From NCBI RefSeq assembly GCF_019056515.1, contig NZ_CP064873.1, forward strand, positions 3,162,001 to 3,226,000: DNA of 64,000 nt, given 5' to 3'. Under the pieces are notes generated by a model, which was not told where the DNA came from, searched no databases, and was given only the letters and a program-made list of their open reading frames with translations. Below are positions 24,996-33,220 of the stretch, in pieces. The stretch comes from Microbacterium paraoxydans. GTDB taxonomy: Bacteria; Actinomycetota; Actinomycetes; Actinomycetales; Microbacteriaceae. The stretch's first letter is position 1, and the number at the start of each line of letters is the position of its first letter. A program made the translations under genes and the position numbers.

Positions 24996-25850
24996 TCAGC
25001 CCTTGACGGCGCCGGCGGCGAGACCGGCGACGAGGCGCTTCTGCACGAGGAGGAAGCCGACGACGACGGGGAGCACCGAGAGCACGCCGCCCGCGGTGAG
25101 GAGGTCCCACCGGATCTGGTACTCGCCGATGAACAGGTGCAGCCCGACCGGCAGGGTGCGCGTCGCCGTCTGCGAGGTGAAGGTGAGGGCGTAGAGGAAC
25201 TCATTCCAGGTGAGGATGAACGCGTAGGTTCCCGCCGCCACCATCCCGGGCCGCAGCAGGGGCAGCAGGAGGATGCGGACGATCTGCGCGGACGAGGCCC
25301 CGTCGATCTGGCCGGCCTCCTCGATCTCCCGGGGGATGGAGTCCGCGAACCCCTTGAGCAGCCAGGTGGCGAACGGCGTGGCGAACGCGGCGTGCACGAG
25401 CGCGAGACCGAGCGTCGTGTCCATCAGCCCCATCCCGCGCAGCTGCCCCTGCAGCGAGATCACGAGCAGCACGGCGGGGAACATCTGCGCGAGCAGCAGC
25501 CCGATCATCACGGCCCCGCGGCCGCGGAAGTCGAACCGCGACATCGCGATCGCGGCGCCGGTGGAGACGACGAGCGTGACCGGGACGGCGATCGCGGCGA
25601 CGGTGAGGCTGTTCCGCAGATAGGTCAGGAACGGCGTCGTCGACAGCAGTTCGGCGTAGGACGCGGTCGTGAACTCGGAGGGGATGAGGTTCGCTCCGGC
25701 GCCGGCGAGCTCGTCCCGGGGCGTGAGCGACGTCAGCAACATGACGATGTAGGGACCGAGCACCATCGCGAGCACGCCGAGGAGGGCGATCGCGAAGCCG
25801 GTCCGTCCCGCGAGACGGCCGAAGCGGACGGGAGCGGTTGTCGTGCTCAT
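24996..25850 (-). CDS. CUT1 ABC transporter permease (MalG type)
   Basis: The 284-residue permease has six membrane helices, the EAA motif EEAGQIDGASSAQIVRILLLP and a C-terminal RLVAGLAAGAVKG tail. ATG 25850 overlaps the upstream permease stop by 4 bases (ATGA). It is the inner-membrane half of the importer whose binding protein is encoded at 26809-28056. Downstream, 39 bases separate it from the enolase-superfamily gene, so transport and catabolic genes form one operon. Confidence 0.9.
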   Translation of the reverse strand: MSTTTAPVRFGRLAGRTGFAIALLGVLAMVLGPYIVMLLTSLTPRDELAGAGANLIPSEFTTASYAELLSTTPFLTYLRNSLTVAAIAVPVTLVVSTGAAIAMSRFDFRGRGAVMIGLLLAQMFPAVLLVISLQGQLRGMGLMDTTLGLALVHAAFATPFATWLLKGFADSIPREIEEAGQIDGASSAQIVRILLLPLLRPGMVAAGTYAFILTWNEFLYALTFTSQTATRTLPVGLHLFIGEYQIRWDLLTAGGVLSVLPVVVGFLLVQKRLVAGLAAGAVKG

Positions 25851-26800
25851 CGCGTGGTGTCCTTCCGGGTGAGGCGCACGTAGAGCGCGATGAAGACGGC
25901 GAGGAACAGGGCCTGGATGACCGCGTACGCCGCGCCGGCGCCGAAGTCGCTGGCCTTGTAGGTCGTCAGATAGGACTCCAGCGCCAGGGTCGTCGAGGAG
26001 GTGCCCGGCCCGCCGCCGGTGAGGATGAAGATGAGGTCGACGTAGTTCGAGGTCCAGATCAGGCGCAGGAGCGTCGTGATGAGGATCGTCGGGAGGATGG
26101 CGGGCAGCACGACGTGGCGGAACACGCCGACCGGGCCGCACCCGTCGATCTGCGCCGATTCCTTGAGCTCGCCGGACACGCTCTGCAGTGCCGCGAGGAT
26201 CATGATGGCGAAGAGCGGGATGCCCTGCCAGACGTCGATCATCACGAGCGTCGGCAGCGCGGTGCTGTTCTGCGAGAGGAACTCGATCGGCGCGTCGATG
26301 ATCCCCGCGTTCAGCAGCCACTGGTTGAGGACGCCGTTGTTGGGGTCGAGGATCCACTTCCACATCAGCGCGACCAGGACGCTCGGCGTCGCCCACGGGA
26401 TCATGATGAGCCCGCGGTACACGCCCCGCAGGGGGAAGCGGTTGTTCAGCATGAGCGCGAGCGACAGCCCGCCGATCAGCTGGAGCGCGACGGCACCGAA
26501 GGTCCAGAACGCCGTGCGGCCCAGCGTGGGGACGAACTCCGCGGTACCGATGACGCTGGCGAAGTTCTGGAACCCGACGAACTCGAGCACGCCGGTGAAG
26601 ACGCTCACGTCGTTGAACGAGAACCAGATCGAGCGGACGAGCGGGTACCCGGCGAAGACCGCGACGAGCACGATCGCCGGCGCGAGCAGGACGAGGGGGG
26701 CGACCGAGCCGCGGCGCGCACGTCGCCGGAGCCGGGTCACCGGCCGGCGCGGGGCCGGCCGGCCGGTGACGACCGCTTCCGTGAGGGTGGAGCTTGCCAT
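25847..26800 (-). CDS. CUT1 ABC transporter permease (MalF type)
   Basis: The 317-residue permease has a strongly basic N terminus (RRPVTRLRRRARRG) before the first helix near residue 33. Its EAA loop ESAQIDGCGPVGVFRHVVLP contains an unusual Cys. ATG 26800 lies 8 bases after the binding-protein stop. The two permeases overlap by 4 bases. With no ATPase in the operon, a shared ATPase encoded elsewhere is implied, as for other actinobacterial CUT1 systems. Confidence 0.9.
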   Translation of the reverse strand: MASSTLTEAVVTGRPAPRRPVTRLRRRARRGSVAPLVLLAPAIVLVAVFAGYPLVRSIWFSFNDVSVFTGVLEFVGFQNFASVIGTAEFVPTLGRTAFWTFGAVALQLIGGLSLALMLNNRFPLRGVYRGLIMIPWATPSVLVALMWKWILDPNNGVLNQWLLNAGIIDAPIEFLSQNSTALPTLVMIDVWQGIPLFAIMILAALQSVSGELKESAQIDGCGPVGVFRHVVLPAILPTILITTLLRLIWTSNYVDLIFILTGGGPGTSSTTLALESYLTTYKASDFGAGAAYAVIQALFLAVFIALYVRLTRKDTTR

Positions 26801-26808
26801 GTCGGTCC

Positions 26809-28056
26809 TCAGCGCAGCACGTCGGACATCTTCGTCAGCACGTCCTGGCTGCTGATCTCGCCCTGGAACGCCTGCTGGATGAGCGGGTTCCACTCCTTCG
26901 CGGCGAGCTCGGCCACCCCCTCCAGCGCCGGCCAGGTCTTGGCGGTGGGGATCGCGTCGACGGCGACCGCGAGCTGCGGGTCGGACGAGTACGCCTCGGT
27001 GTCGATGACCGACTCGAGCACCGGCAGCTGACCCTGCGGCGAGGCGGAGATCTTCTCCATCTGCGCCTCCTCGCTCAGCCAGGAGATCCACTCCCAGGCG
27101 GCGTCCTTCTTGTCGGAGCCCTCGAGGATGACGTTGCCGCTCATGCTGCCGAGCGTCGCGCCGGGCTCGCCGTCGGCCGTGGGGATCGGGACGACGCCGA
27201 GCTTGTCGCCGAAGACCCCTTGCAGCTCCTTCAGGGAACCCGGGTGGTGGATCATCATGCCGGTGAGGCCCTCGACGAAGTTCGTCTTGACGTCGGCGAA
27301 GGCGGCCGTGATCGATCCGGGGGGCGCCGCCTGCAGGTCGGTGACGATGCGGAGGTAGTCCTCGTTCACCGTGACGCCCTTCGCGTCGTCCAGAACGACC
27401 TCGCCGGAGTCGTCGACGACCGACGCCCCGCCGGCGTACATCCACGCGAGCCACTGGTCCTGTCCGCCCGCACCGCCGCGGACGTCGATGCCGTACCGGC
27501 CGTCACCGGTGAGGGCGGCCGCCGCGTCGAGGAGGTCCTGCTGGGTGCGCGGCGCCTCGAGCCCGAGCTCCTCGAAGTAGTCCGTGCGGTAGTAGAGGTA
27601 GAGCGTCGTGTACTGGTGGGGCAGCATGTACACCGCGTCCTCGCCGGGCAGCTGACCCGTCGCCCAGAGCGAGTCGACGACGTCGTCCGAGGCGTCCCAG
27701 CCGTCGACGTACGAGGTCAGGTCGGCGATGGCGCCCTGCGGCGCGAACTGCCCGAGCCACCAGTCCTTGCTGCGGGCGGCGTCCGGCCCGGTGCCGTTCA
27801 TCGCGGAGGACACGAGCTGGTTCTGGTACTGGTCGAGCGGGATCGTCTCCAGAACGACCTTCACGTCGTCCTGTGCGCCGTTGAACTCATCCGCGAGCTC
27901 TGTCCAGGTGGGGTCGGTCGCGTCGTCCTGCCAGAGCCAGTACGTGATCTCGACGGGGCCGTCGCCCTCCCCTGACGGGGCGCTGCTGGCACAGCCGGTG
28001 GCGAGGGCGACGACGCCGAGGGCGGCCAGGGCGGGGAGGATTCGGGTGGATCTCAT
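26809..28056 (-). CDS. CUT1 ABC transporter substrate-binding lipoprotein
   Basis: The 415-residue protein has a lipoprotein signal (RILPALAALGVVALATGC), with the lipidated Cys near residue 22. The mature part is a family-1 solute-binding fold opening with ITYWLWQDD. ATG 28056 is preferred: GAAGGAG lies 9 bases upstream, whereas a longer frame opening at 28107 would begin within the operator. It is the first gene of the operon controlled by the palindrome at 28094. The substrate is probably a monosaccharide, sugar acid or short glycoside used by the downstream dehydratase/aldolase pathway. Confidence 0.9.
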   Translation of the reverse strand: MRSTRILPALAALGVVALATGCASSAPSGEGDGPVEITYWLWQDDATDPTWTELADEFNGAQDDVKVVLETIPLDQYQNQLVSSAMNGTGPDAARSKDWWLGQFAPQGAIADLTSYVDGWDASDDVVDSLWATGQLPGEDAVYMLPHQYTTLYLYYRTDYFEELGLEAPRTQQDLLDAAAALTGDGRYGIDVRGGAGGQDQWLAWMYAGGASVVDDSGEVVLDDAKGVTVNEDYLRIVTDLQAAPPGSITAAFADVKTNFVEGLTGMMIHHPGSLKELQGVFGDKLGVVPIPTADGEPGATLGSMSGNVILEGSDKKDAAWEWISWLSEEAQMEKISASPQGQLPVLESVIDTEAYSSDPQLAVAVDAIPTAKTWPALEGVAELAAKEWNPLIQQAFQGEISSQDVLTKMSDVLR

Positions 28057-28093
28057 GATGCGTACTCCTTCGTCGATCAGATGAGGGTCGTGC

Positions 28094-28105
28094 GAAATCG
28101 ATTTC
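28094..28105. promoter_or_regulatory. Perfect LacI-type operator of the importer/sugar-acid operon
   Basis: GAAATCGATTTC is identical to the palindrome at 20304, and the shared block extends to GCGAAATCGATTTCAAG. It lies 38 bases upstream of the binding-protein ATG, in the right place to block transcription. Confidence 0.75.
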
Positions 28106-28142
28106 AAGACGGGTGCGGCAGAACGCGCCGGTGCGGGGAGGG

Positions 28143-28859
28143 TCAGACCGGCAGCGCGGCCGTGGTGCCGAAGTCGATGTCCGGATAGCGGTTGCGGACA
28201 CCGTAGAAGTGGGCGTCCAGCTCATGGACGGCCCGGCGGGTGTCGCCGGCCTCGATCGCATCGATGATGCGACCGTGCATCGCGGCGATGGCGGGATCCT
28301 CCTCGACGGGCTCCTCGCGTCGCGCGGCGGCGAAGACGACCCAGAAGGACTGCAGGAACTGATCCACGAACGCATTGCCCATCGGCGCGAGCAGCCCGCG
28401 GTGGAACTGCTGGTCGAGCTCGGCGAAGCTCTCGTTGCGCAGGGCGCGCTCCACCATCTCCTCCGAGAGCAGCCGCAGACGGGCCAGGTCGCTCGGCTGC
28501 AGGCGCGGGATCACCAGAGGCAGCAGAGACGTCTCCAGCGCGTGACGCACTTCCAGGAGTTCCCGGGTGGCGGCCTCCGGGTCGTCGACGAAGCCGATCC
28601 AGCGGGTGGCGAGATCGGCGGCGCGGAATCCTCGCCAGACCCGGCGCGCCCCTTGCCGGGACACCACGATGCCGAACGCCTCGAGGACACTGAGGGCCTC
28701 GCGGATACGCTGCCGTCCCACCTCCAGGACGGCGCCGAGCTCGGCCTCGGTGGGCAGCGGGTCGCCGATCTCCAGCCCGGAGCGCTGCAGGTGCTGAGCC
28801 AGACGGCGCGCGAGCGCGTCCGACAAGTCGGACCCGGTGATCTCGATCTTGTCTGACAT
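28143..28859 (-). CDS. GntR-family regulator, FCD (FadR-C) subgroup
   Basis: The 238-residue protein has an N-terminal winged helix (DPLPTEAELGAVLEVGRQRIREALSVLEAFG) and an all-helical FCD domain with the metal-binding pattern of Asp and His residues (ELDQQFHRGL, AMHGRI, ELDAHFYG). FCD regulators usually respond to carboxylic or sugar acids. ATG 28859 is used; GAAGGAG lies about 10 bases upstream, and GTG 28883 is possible. A TTGTCAGACAA palindrome lies 96 bases upstream. It could govern itself and, with LacI, the downstream operon that starts 87 bases after its stop. Confidence 0.88.
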   Translation of the reverse strand: MSDKIEITGSDLSDALARRLAQHLQRSGLEIGDPLPTEAELGAVLEVGRQRIREALSVLEAFGIVVSRQGARRVWRGFRAADLATRWIGFVDDPEAATRELLEVRHALETSLLPLVIPRLQPSDLARLRLLSEEMVERALRNESFAELDQQFHRGLLAPMGNAFVDQFLQSFWVVFAAARREEPVEEDPAIAAMHGRIIDAIEAGDTRRAVHELDAHFYGVRNRYPDIDFGTTAALPV

Positions 28860-28954
28860 GTTCCGTTCGCTCCTTCGCGACATCGGCGGAATTCCCGCTC
28901 ATGAGCCTAGACAGTCCGCGTACCTGTCGTCAAGTGACCATCCGGTCGCCGCTA

Positions 28955-28967
28955 CTTGTCAGACAAG
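28955..28967. promoter_or_regulatory. GntR/FCD-type operator
   Basis: CTTGTCAGACAAG is a perfect inverted repeat around one central base. It matches the general FadR-subfamily pattern TnGTnnnACnA. It sits 96 bases upstream of the GntR start in the gap after the tct operon, and suggests autoregulation. A degenerate half site (CTGTCGTCAAG) lies 20 bases upstream. Confidence 0.6.
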
Positions 28968-28987
28968 CAAGCGAGGGGATACGCAGA

Positions 28988-29015
28988 GATGCCGCGACCC
29001 GAAGGCCGCGGCATC
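28988..29015 (-). terminator. Hairpin terminator after the tct operon
   Basis: GATGCCGCG and CGCGGCATC form a perfect 9-bp stem with a 10-base loop, 26 bases after the stop of the last tct-operon gene. No U-tract is evident, as is common in high-GC actinobacteria. Confidence 0.55.
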
Positions 29016-29041
29016 CCGTCCGTGCGTGTCCCGGATTCGCG

Positions 29042-29911
29042 TCAGCGGTGCGCGGCCACGACCTGCGCGACGGCCGCCCGCTGGTCGGCGGAGGGCTCGG
29101 CTATGGCCATACGGCAGTGCGTGTCCACGACGTCGAGCACGCGGTACGCCTCCTTCATGCGCGCCATGTCGCCGCCGATGAGCGCGACGACGTCGTCCAC
29201 GGCGGCCTGTGCCGCGGCGATGGCGTCCGCATCGCCGGAGCGTCCGGCCTCGGCAAGGGCGCGGAAGGGCTTCGGCGTCACGGAGGAGACACCAGAGACG
29301 ACGCCCTGCGCGCCCGCTTCGACGGCTGCGATGAGGTCGCGGTCGGCGCCGGTGTAGAGCTCGAAGTCGGCCGGCACCACCGCGCGGTACGCCGCGATGT
29401 CGTCGAGCGAGAGCTCGCTCACCTTGGCCCCGACCACGTTCGGCAGGGCGGCGATGCGCACGAGCAGCTCCGGCGAGACGGGGTTCCCGCTGCGCGCGGG
29501 ATAGATGTAGACGTAGAGGCGCCCCTCCCCCACGGCTGCCGAGACGGCGCGGTAGTAGTCGAGGATCGCGTCGTCCGTGGCACGCAGGTAGTAGGGGGTG
29601 AGGGCCGCGAACTCCGTGGCCCCCAGCTCCTTCGCGATGCCGACCAGGCGCACGGCCTCGAAGGTGCTCGGCTGTCCGACGTGCACGATGACGCGCATCC
29701 GGTCCGCCAGCTCCTCCAGCGCGGCACCCACGAGCGCCCGGAACTCGTCCGCGTCCACGGCGGGGAACTCGCCCGTGGTGCCGAGGACGAAGGCGCCCTC
29801 GTTCCCCGAGTCGGCCACGAACCGGAAGATCGCACGCGACCCGTCGAGGTCGAGGGTCCCGTCGCGGTGGAACGCGGTCGGGACGGCGGTCAGGATGTCG
29901 TAGCGGGTCAC
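29042..29911 (-). CDS. DapA-family lyase/dehydratase of the tct operon
   Basis: This 289-residue TIM barrel is a second DapA-family enzyme. It has GTTGEF (44-49), the Tyr of YIYP (135) and the Schiff-base Lys 163 (GAK). The GTG start overlaps the tctA stop by 4 bases (GTGA), so it is made together with the transporter. The imported compound is therefore probably a carboxylate that this enzyme forms, cleaves or dehydrates, such as a 2-keto-3-deoxy acid or related pyruvate adduct. The sequence is quite diverged from the paralogue at 22125, so the substrate likely differs. Confidence 0.82.
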   Translation of the reverse strand: MTRYDILTAVPTAFHRDGTLDLDGSRAIFRFVADSGNEGAFVLGTTGEFPAVDADEFRALVGAALEELADRMRVIVHVGQPSTFEAVRLVGIAKELGATEFAALTPYYLRATDDAILDYYRAVSAAVGEGRLYVYIYPARSGNPVSPELLVRIAALPNVVGAKVSELSLDDIAAYRAVVPADFELYTGADRDLIAAVEAGAQGVVSGVSSVTPKPFRALAEAGRSGDADAIAAAQAAVDDVVALIGGDMARMKEAYRVLDVVDTHCRMAIAEPSADQRAAVAQVVAAHR

Positions 29912-31578
29912 TTCTCGGTCTCCTCGGGGGTCGTGCTCTTGCGGTTCTTGCGGTCGGCGCGTCCCCGGCGCGCACCGGCGTCGACGTTGCGGACGGTGGA
30001 GGTGAGCAGGTCGGGCTGCGCCGCGAGCTCGTCGTGCGCCTTCTCGATCTGCACGATGCTGTCGGTGTGGAGGATCGAGTCCTCCAACGAGGCCCGCTCG
30101 GCGCGGGGCGTGCGGGCGGCGCGGATCGCGGGCACGACGATCGACAGCACCGCGAGCGCGAGCAGGACGAGGGCGATCGGGCTGACGACCTCGAAGAACG
30201 GCCGCGTCGGCAGGATCGCCAGCGTGCGGGCGAGGTTCTCCTCGGCGAGCGGACCGAGCAGGAGACCGAGGACCACGGGTCCTGCCGGGACCTGCATGCG
30301 CTTGAGCAGCACGCCGACCACACCGAAGACGAGCATCGTGACGACCGTCGACAGGCTGTTCGAGGTGGCGTACGTGCCGATGATGCAGAAGATGAGGATG
30401 CCGCTCCACAGATACGGCTGCGGCACGTCGAGCAGCTTGACCATGCCCTTCATCCGCACGAGGCTCAGCGCGAGCGACAGGAGGGTCGCGACGAGCATGA
30501 TCCCGACGATCGAGACGACGAGGTCGGGGCGGTTGGTGAACAGCGTGGGCCCGGGGGTGATGCCCCAGATGATCATCGACCCGATCATCACCGCCATCAC
30601 GGAGTCTCCGGGGATGCCGAGTGCCATCGTGGTGGTCAGCGAGCCGCCGAGCGTGGCGCTGGAGGCGGTGTCGGACGCGGCGACGCCCTCGATCGACCCC
30701 TTGCCGAACATCTCCGGGTGCTTCGACGCCTTGCGCGCCCGCTCCCAGCCGATGAGCCCGGCGATGTCGCCGCCGGCCGCCGGGATGAGGCCGACACCGA
30801 GGCCGACCGCGCCGCCGACCGCGGTGGCCCGTCCGCTCTGCTTCAGCTCGGCGCGGTTCGGCCACCACCGCCCGAGGCTCGAGATCGGCCGGACGTGCGA
30901 CTTCCGGTGCGTGAGGAGCTGGTCGAAGAGCTCGGCGATGCCGAAGAGGCCGATGATGACGGCGATGAAGTTCACGCCCTCGACGAGTTCCAGCACACCG
31001 AACGTGAAGCGCTGGTCGGCCGTGGCGGCGTACGTTCCGACACTGCCGAGCATGAGTCCGAAGAGGCCCGCGAGGATGCCCTTGAGCATCGACTTGGACG
31101 AGATGCCGATCATGATCGCGATGCCGAAGACGACGAGCGCGAACAGCTCGGGCGACTTGAAGTAGTCCCGGGCGAAGCTGGCGATCGGCACGGCGGCGAC
31201 CGAGAAGAGCACGAGCGAGGCGAGGATGCCGACGGCCGACACGATCGCGGAGATCGTCAGCGCGAGACCGGCCCTGCCCTGTTTCGCCATCGGATAGCCG
31301 TCGAGGGTGGTGGCGATGGAGGCGGGAGTCCCTGGTGTGTTGATGAGGATGGACGGCACCCGGTCGCCGAAGTTCGCCGCGACGTAGATCGTCAGCAGCA
31401 CCGCGAGGCCTTGCACGGGTTCGAGGGTCATGGTGAAGCCGGCCGCGAGCGCGACGGCCATGGTCGCGGTGATGCCGGGGAAGGCGCCGACCATGAAGCC
31501 GAGGACGAGGCCGACCGCCATGTACAGCAGGATCGAGATGTCGAGGAGCGAGTTCAGCCCCTCCAGGAGCGCGTTCAC
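29908..31578 (-). CDS. tctA: Tripartite tricarboxylate transporter, large permease TctA
   Basis: The 556-residue membrane protein has about 12 helices and TctA signatures: GFMVGAFPGITATMAVAL, NTPGTPASIATTLDGYPMA, LIPAAGGDIAGLIGW and GIPGDSVMAVMIG. TctA forms the ion-coupled path for carboxylates delivered by the TctC binding protein. The last 75 residues form a charged cytoplasmic tail (RAERASLEDSILHTDS... to KNRKSTTPEETEK) longer than I expect for the family. It overlaps tctB by 4 bases and the DapA-like gene by 4 bases. Confidence 0.93.
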   Translation of the reverse strand: MNALLEGLNSLLDISILLYMAVGLVLGFMVGAFPGITATMAVALAAGFTMTLEPVQGLAVLLTIYVAANFGDRVPSILINTPGTPASIATTLDGYPMAKQGRAGLALTISAIVSAVGILASLVLFSVAAVPIASFARDYFKSPELFALVVFGIAIMIGISSKSMLKGILAGLFGLMLGSVGTYAATADQRFTFGVLELVEGVNFIAVIIGLFGIAELFDQLLTHRKSHVRPISSLGRWWPNRAELKQSGRATAVGGAVGLGVGLIPAAGGDIAGLIGWERARKASKHPEMFGKGSIEGVAASDTASSATLGGSLTTTMALGIPGDSVMAVMIGSMIIWGITPGPTLFTNRPDLVVSIVGIMLVATLLSLALSLVRMKGMVKLLDVPQPYLWSGILIFCIIGTYATSNSLSTVVTMLVFGVVGVLLKRMQVPAGPVVLGLLLGPLAEENLARTLAILPTRPFFEVVSPIALVLLALAVLSIVVPAIRAARTPRAERASLEDSILHTDSIVQIEKAHDELAAQPDLLTSTVRNVDAGARRGRADRKNRKSTTPEETEK

Positions 31579-32114
31579 AGGGGGATCCTCAGGAGCATGC
31601 CGAAGACGACGTAGACGAACGCCGTGACGGCGGCGGAGTAGATGACGAGGCTCAGCCAGCGGCGGTGGCCGTAGAGGAGCATCAGTGCGGCCATGAGCAG
31701 GGCGCAGGCGATCGGGAAGACCTCGATCCGGTAGCCGAAGAGGATGACCGAGCCGAGGGACCAGAGTGCGATGAAGGCACCGGCGATCGCGATCGTCGCG
31801 ACCACCCGGAGGACGCCGCCCGGCTGGATGCGCTCGAGATCCTCCCGCGTGGGTGCCGGTCGCGTGATCGCGACGGCGAGCAGGGCGATCGCGATCACGA
31901 CGCCGGTCACGCCGATGACGAGCGGCCAGAAGCGGGCGTCGATCTGTCCGGGGGCGGCCTCGCGGCGCAGCGGGATCTGCGTGGCGAGGAAGAGATAGCC
32001 GGCGGTGATCGCGAGGGCGACGGCGGCGAACGCGATCTCGAGGGGTCGCGAGGCGGTCGCCCCCTCGTAGCCGCCCGGCGCGGCCGACTCGGCCGCGGTG
32101 TCGGGGCTGGTCAT
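31575..32114 (-). CDS. tctB: Tripartite tricarboxylate transporter, small permease TctB
   Basis: The 179-residue protein has four hydrophobic segments (about residues 28-48, 65-85, 105-130 and 150-175), as expected of TctB, the poorly conserved small membrane partner of TctA. GAAGGAG lies 6 bases upstream of ATG 32114. Identification rests mainly on its place between tctC and tctA, and on the Pro-rich DARFWPLVIGV segment frequent in the family. Confidence 0.85.
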   Translation of the reverse strand: MTSPDTAAESAAPGGYEGATASRPLEIAFAAVALAITAGYLFLATQIPLRREAAPGQIDARFWPLVIGVTGVVIAIALLAVAITRPAPTREDLERIQPGGVLRVVATIAIAGAFIALWSLGSVILFGYRIEVFPIACALLMAALMLLYGHRRWLSLVIYSAAVTAFVYVVFGMLLRIPL

Positions 32115-32136
32115 GGTGCTCCTTCGTCGGAGGACG

Positions 32137-32166
32137 CGGTGGGGCCGGCGCGTGCCGACCCCACCG
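32137..32166 (-). terminator. Intercistronic hairpin between tctC and tctB
   Basis: CGGTGGGG...CCCCACCG, extended by CGGC/GCCG with one mismatch, forms a stem of 12 pairs with a 4-base loop in the 59-base gap after tctC. Such hairpins let the binding protein be made in excess over the membrane subunits by attenuation or 3'-end protection. Confidence 0.55.
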
Positions 32167-32173
32167 GGGGTGT

Positions 32174-33142
32174 TCAGCCCAGGAGGTCCTGGAACAGGGC
32201 GAACTGGTCGTCGACGAACCCGGTCCACTCCGCGGAGTCGCGGTAGACCACGAGGTTGCCGGCGTCCGCCTGGAACTTCTGGTAGCTCTCGGACTCCACA
32301 GCCTCCTTGACGGCGGCCTCGAGGGCGTCGTGCACGTCGTCGGGCAGGCCGGCCGGTGCGTAGATGCCGCCCCAGCCGCCGAAGACGACCTCTTCGCCGA
32401 TGGCCTCCTCGACCGTCTCGACGTCCTCCGCGTCCGGGTGACGCTCGTCGTTCATGACCGCGAGGATGCGGACGGCCTCGCCCTGCGCGAGGGCCTCGCC
32501 GAGTCCGGAGACGGCGGCGACGGTCTCACCGGACGCGGCGGCCGCGACCGCCGTGGCGCCACCGTCGTAGGGGACGGGGGTGAAGTCGGCGTCCGTGGCC
32601 TTGCCGAGACCGAGGGTGGCGGCCTCCCAGATCGAGCCGGCGCCGGAGTTCGCGACCGTGACCGCGCCGGACTTCGCCTGGGTGACGAGGTCGTCGAGGG
32701 TCTCGATGCCGCTGTTGGCACCCACCGTGATGACGCCGGGGGCGAGCATGATCTGTCCGAGCAGGTCGAAGTCGTCGGGCAGCACGTCGGCGCTCTGGGT
32801 CGTGTTGAGCATCGCGATCTCGACCGGGGCGAACCCGATGACGTAGCCGTCCGGATCCTGCGAGCCGACGTACTCCATCGCGAGCGCTCCCGCGGCGCCG
32901 GGCATGTTCTCCGGGATCACGCTGACGCCGAGGATCTTCTCGAGCTCGGTGGCGAGCGCGCGGGACGACAGGTCGGAGCCGCCACCGGGGTTGGCCTGGA
33001 TGATCAACCGGATGTCGTCCTCGGGATAGGTCGAGGCGGCCCCCTCGCTCTCGTCGACCTTCGTGCAGGCCGACAGCACCAGAGCGGTGGCGGCGAGGGC
33101 GGCGAAGGCAGCGGCCGCCCGAGTGATGCGCATGCGGGGCAT
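32174..33142 (-). CDS. tctC: Tripartite tricarboxylate transporter binding lipoprotein TctC
   Basis: The 322-residue protein has a lipoprotein signal with lipobox LSAC (Cys about 26). A Bug/TctC-type fold follows: IIQANPGGGSDLSSRALA near the N terminus and PENMPGAAGALAMEYV (about 76-91), the segments that bind the carboxylate through main-chain and water contacts. GAGGAG lies 6 bases upstream of ATG 33142. It is the first gene of tctC-tctB-tctA-dapA-like. The promoter lies in a perfect 30-bp palindrome 50 bases upstream, the likely target of the GntR protein encoded at 41507-42166. Confidence 0.92.
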   Translation of the reverse strand: MPRMRITRAAAAFAALAATALVLSACTKVDESEGAASTYPEDDIRLIIQANPGGGSDLSSRALATELEKILGVSVIPENMPGAAGALAMEYVGSQDPDGYVIGFAPVEIAMLNTTQSADVLPDDFDLLGQIMLAPGVITVGANSGIETLDDLVTQAKSGAVTVANSGAGSIWEAATLGLGKATDADFTPVPYDGGATAVAAAASGETVAAVSGLGEALAQGEAVRILAVMNDERHPDAEDVETVEEAIGEEVVFGGWGGIYAPAGLPDDVHDALEAAVKEAVESESYQKFQADAGNLVVYRDSAEWTGFVDDQFALFQDLLG

Positions 33143-33184
33143 CTTTGCTCCTCTACGTGGGTCGACCGTGTTGTCGACACCGCG

Positions 33185-33220
33185 AGGCTACCAGTGTTGA
33201 CTGTTAACAGTCAACACTGG
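33185..33220 (-). promoter_or_regulatory. tctC promoter embedded in a perfect 30-bp palindrome
   Basis: Bases 33191-33220 form a perfect 30-bp palindrome whose centre is CTGTTAACAG and whose arms extend it with TTGA/TCAA and CAGTG/CACTG. On the minus strand it contains a -35 TTGACT (33209-33214), an 18-base spacer and a -10 TAGCCT (33185-33190). A protein bound to the palindrome would cover the -35 and spacer. The core recurs at 42176 beside the GntR gene. Confidence 0.8.

Noticed and set aside
28057..28107. Longer N terminus for the binding protein (start at 28107)
   Set aside because: The start would fall in the GAAATCGATTTC palindrome and place charged residues before the lipoprotein signal; ATG 28056 has GAAGGAG upstream.
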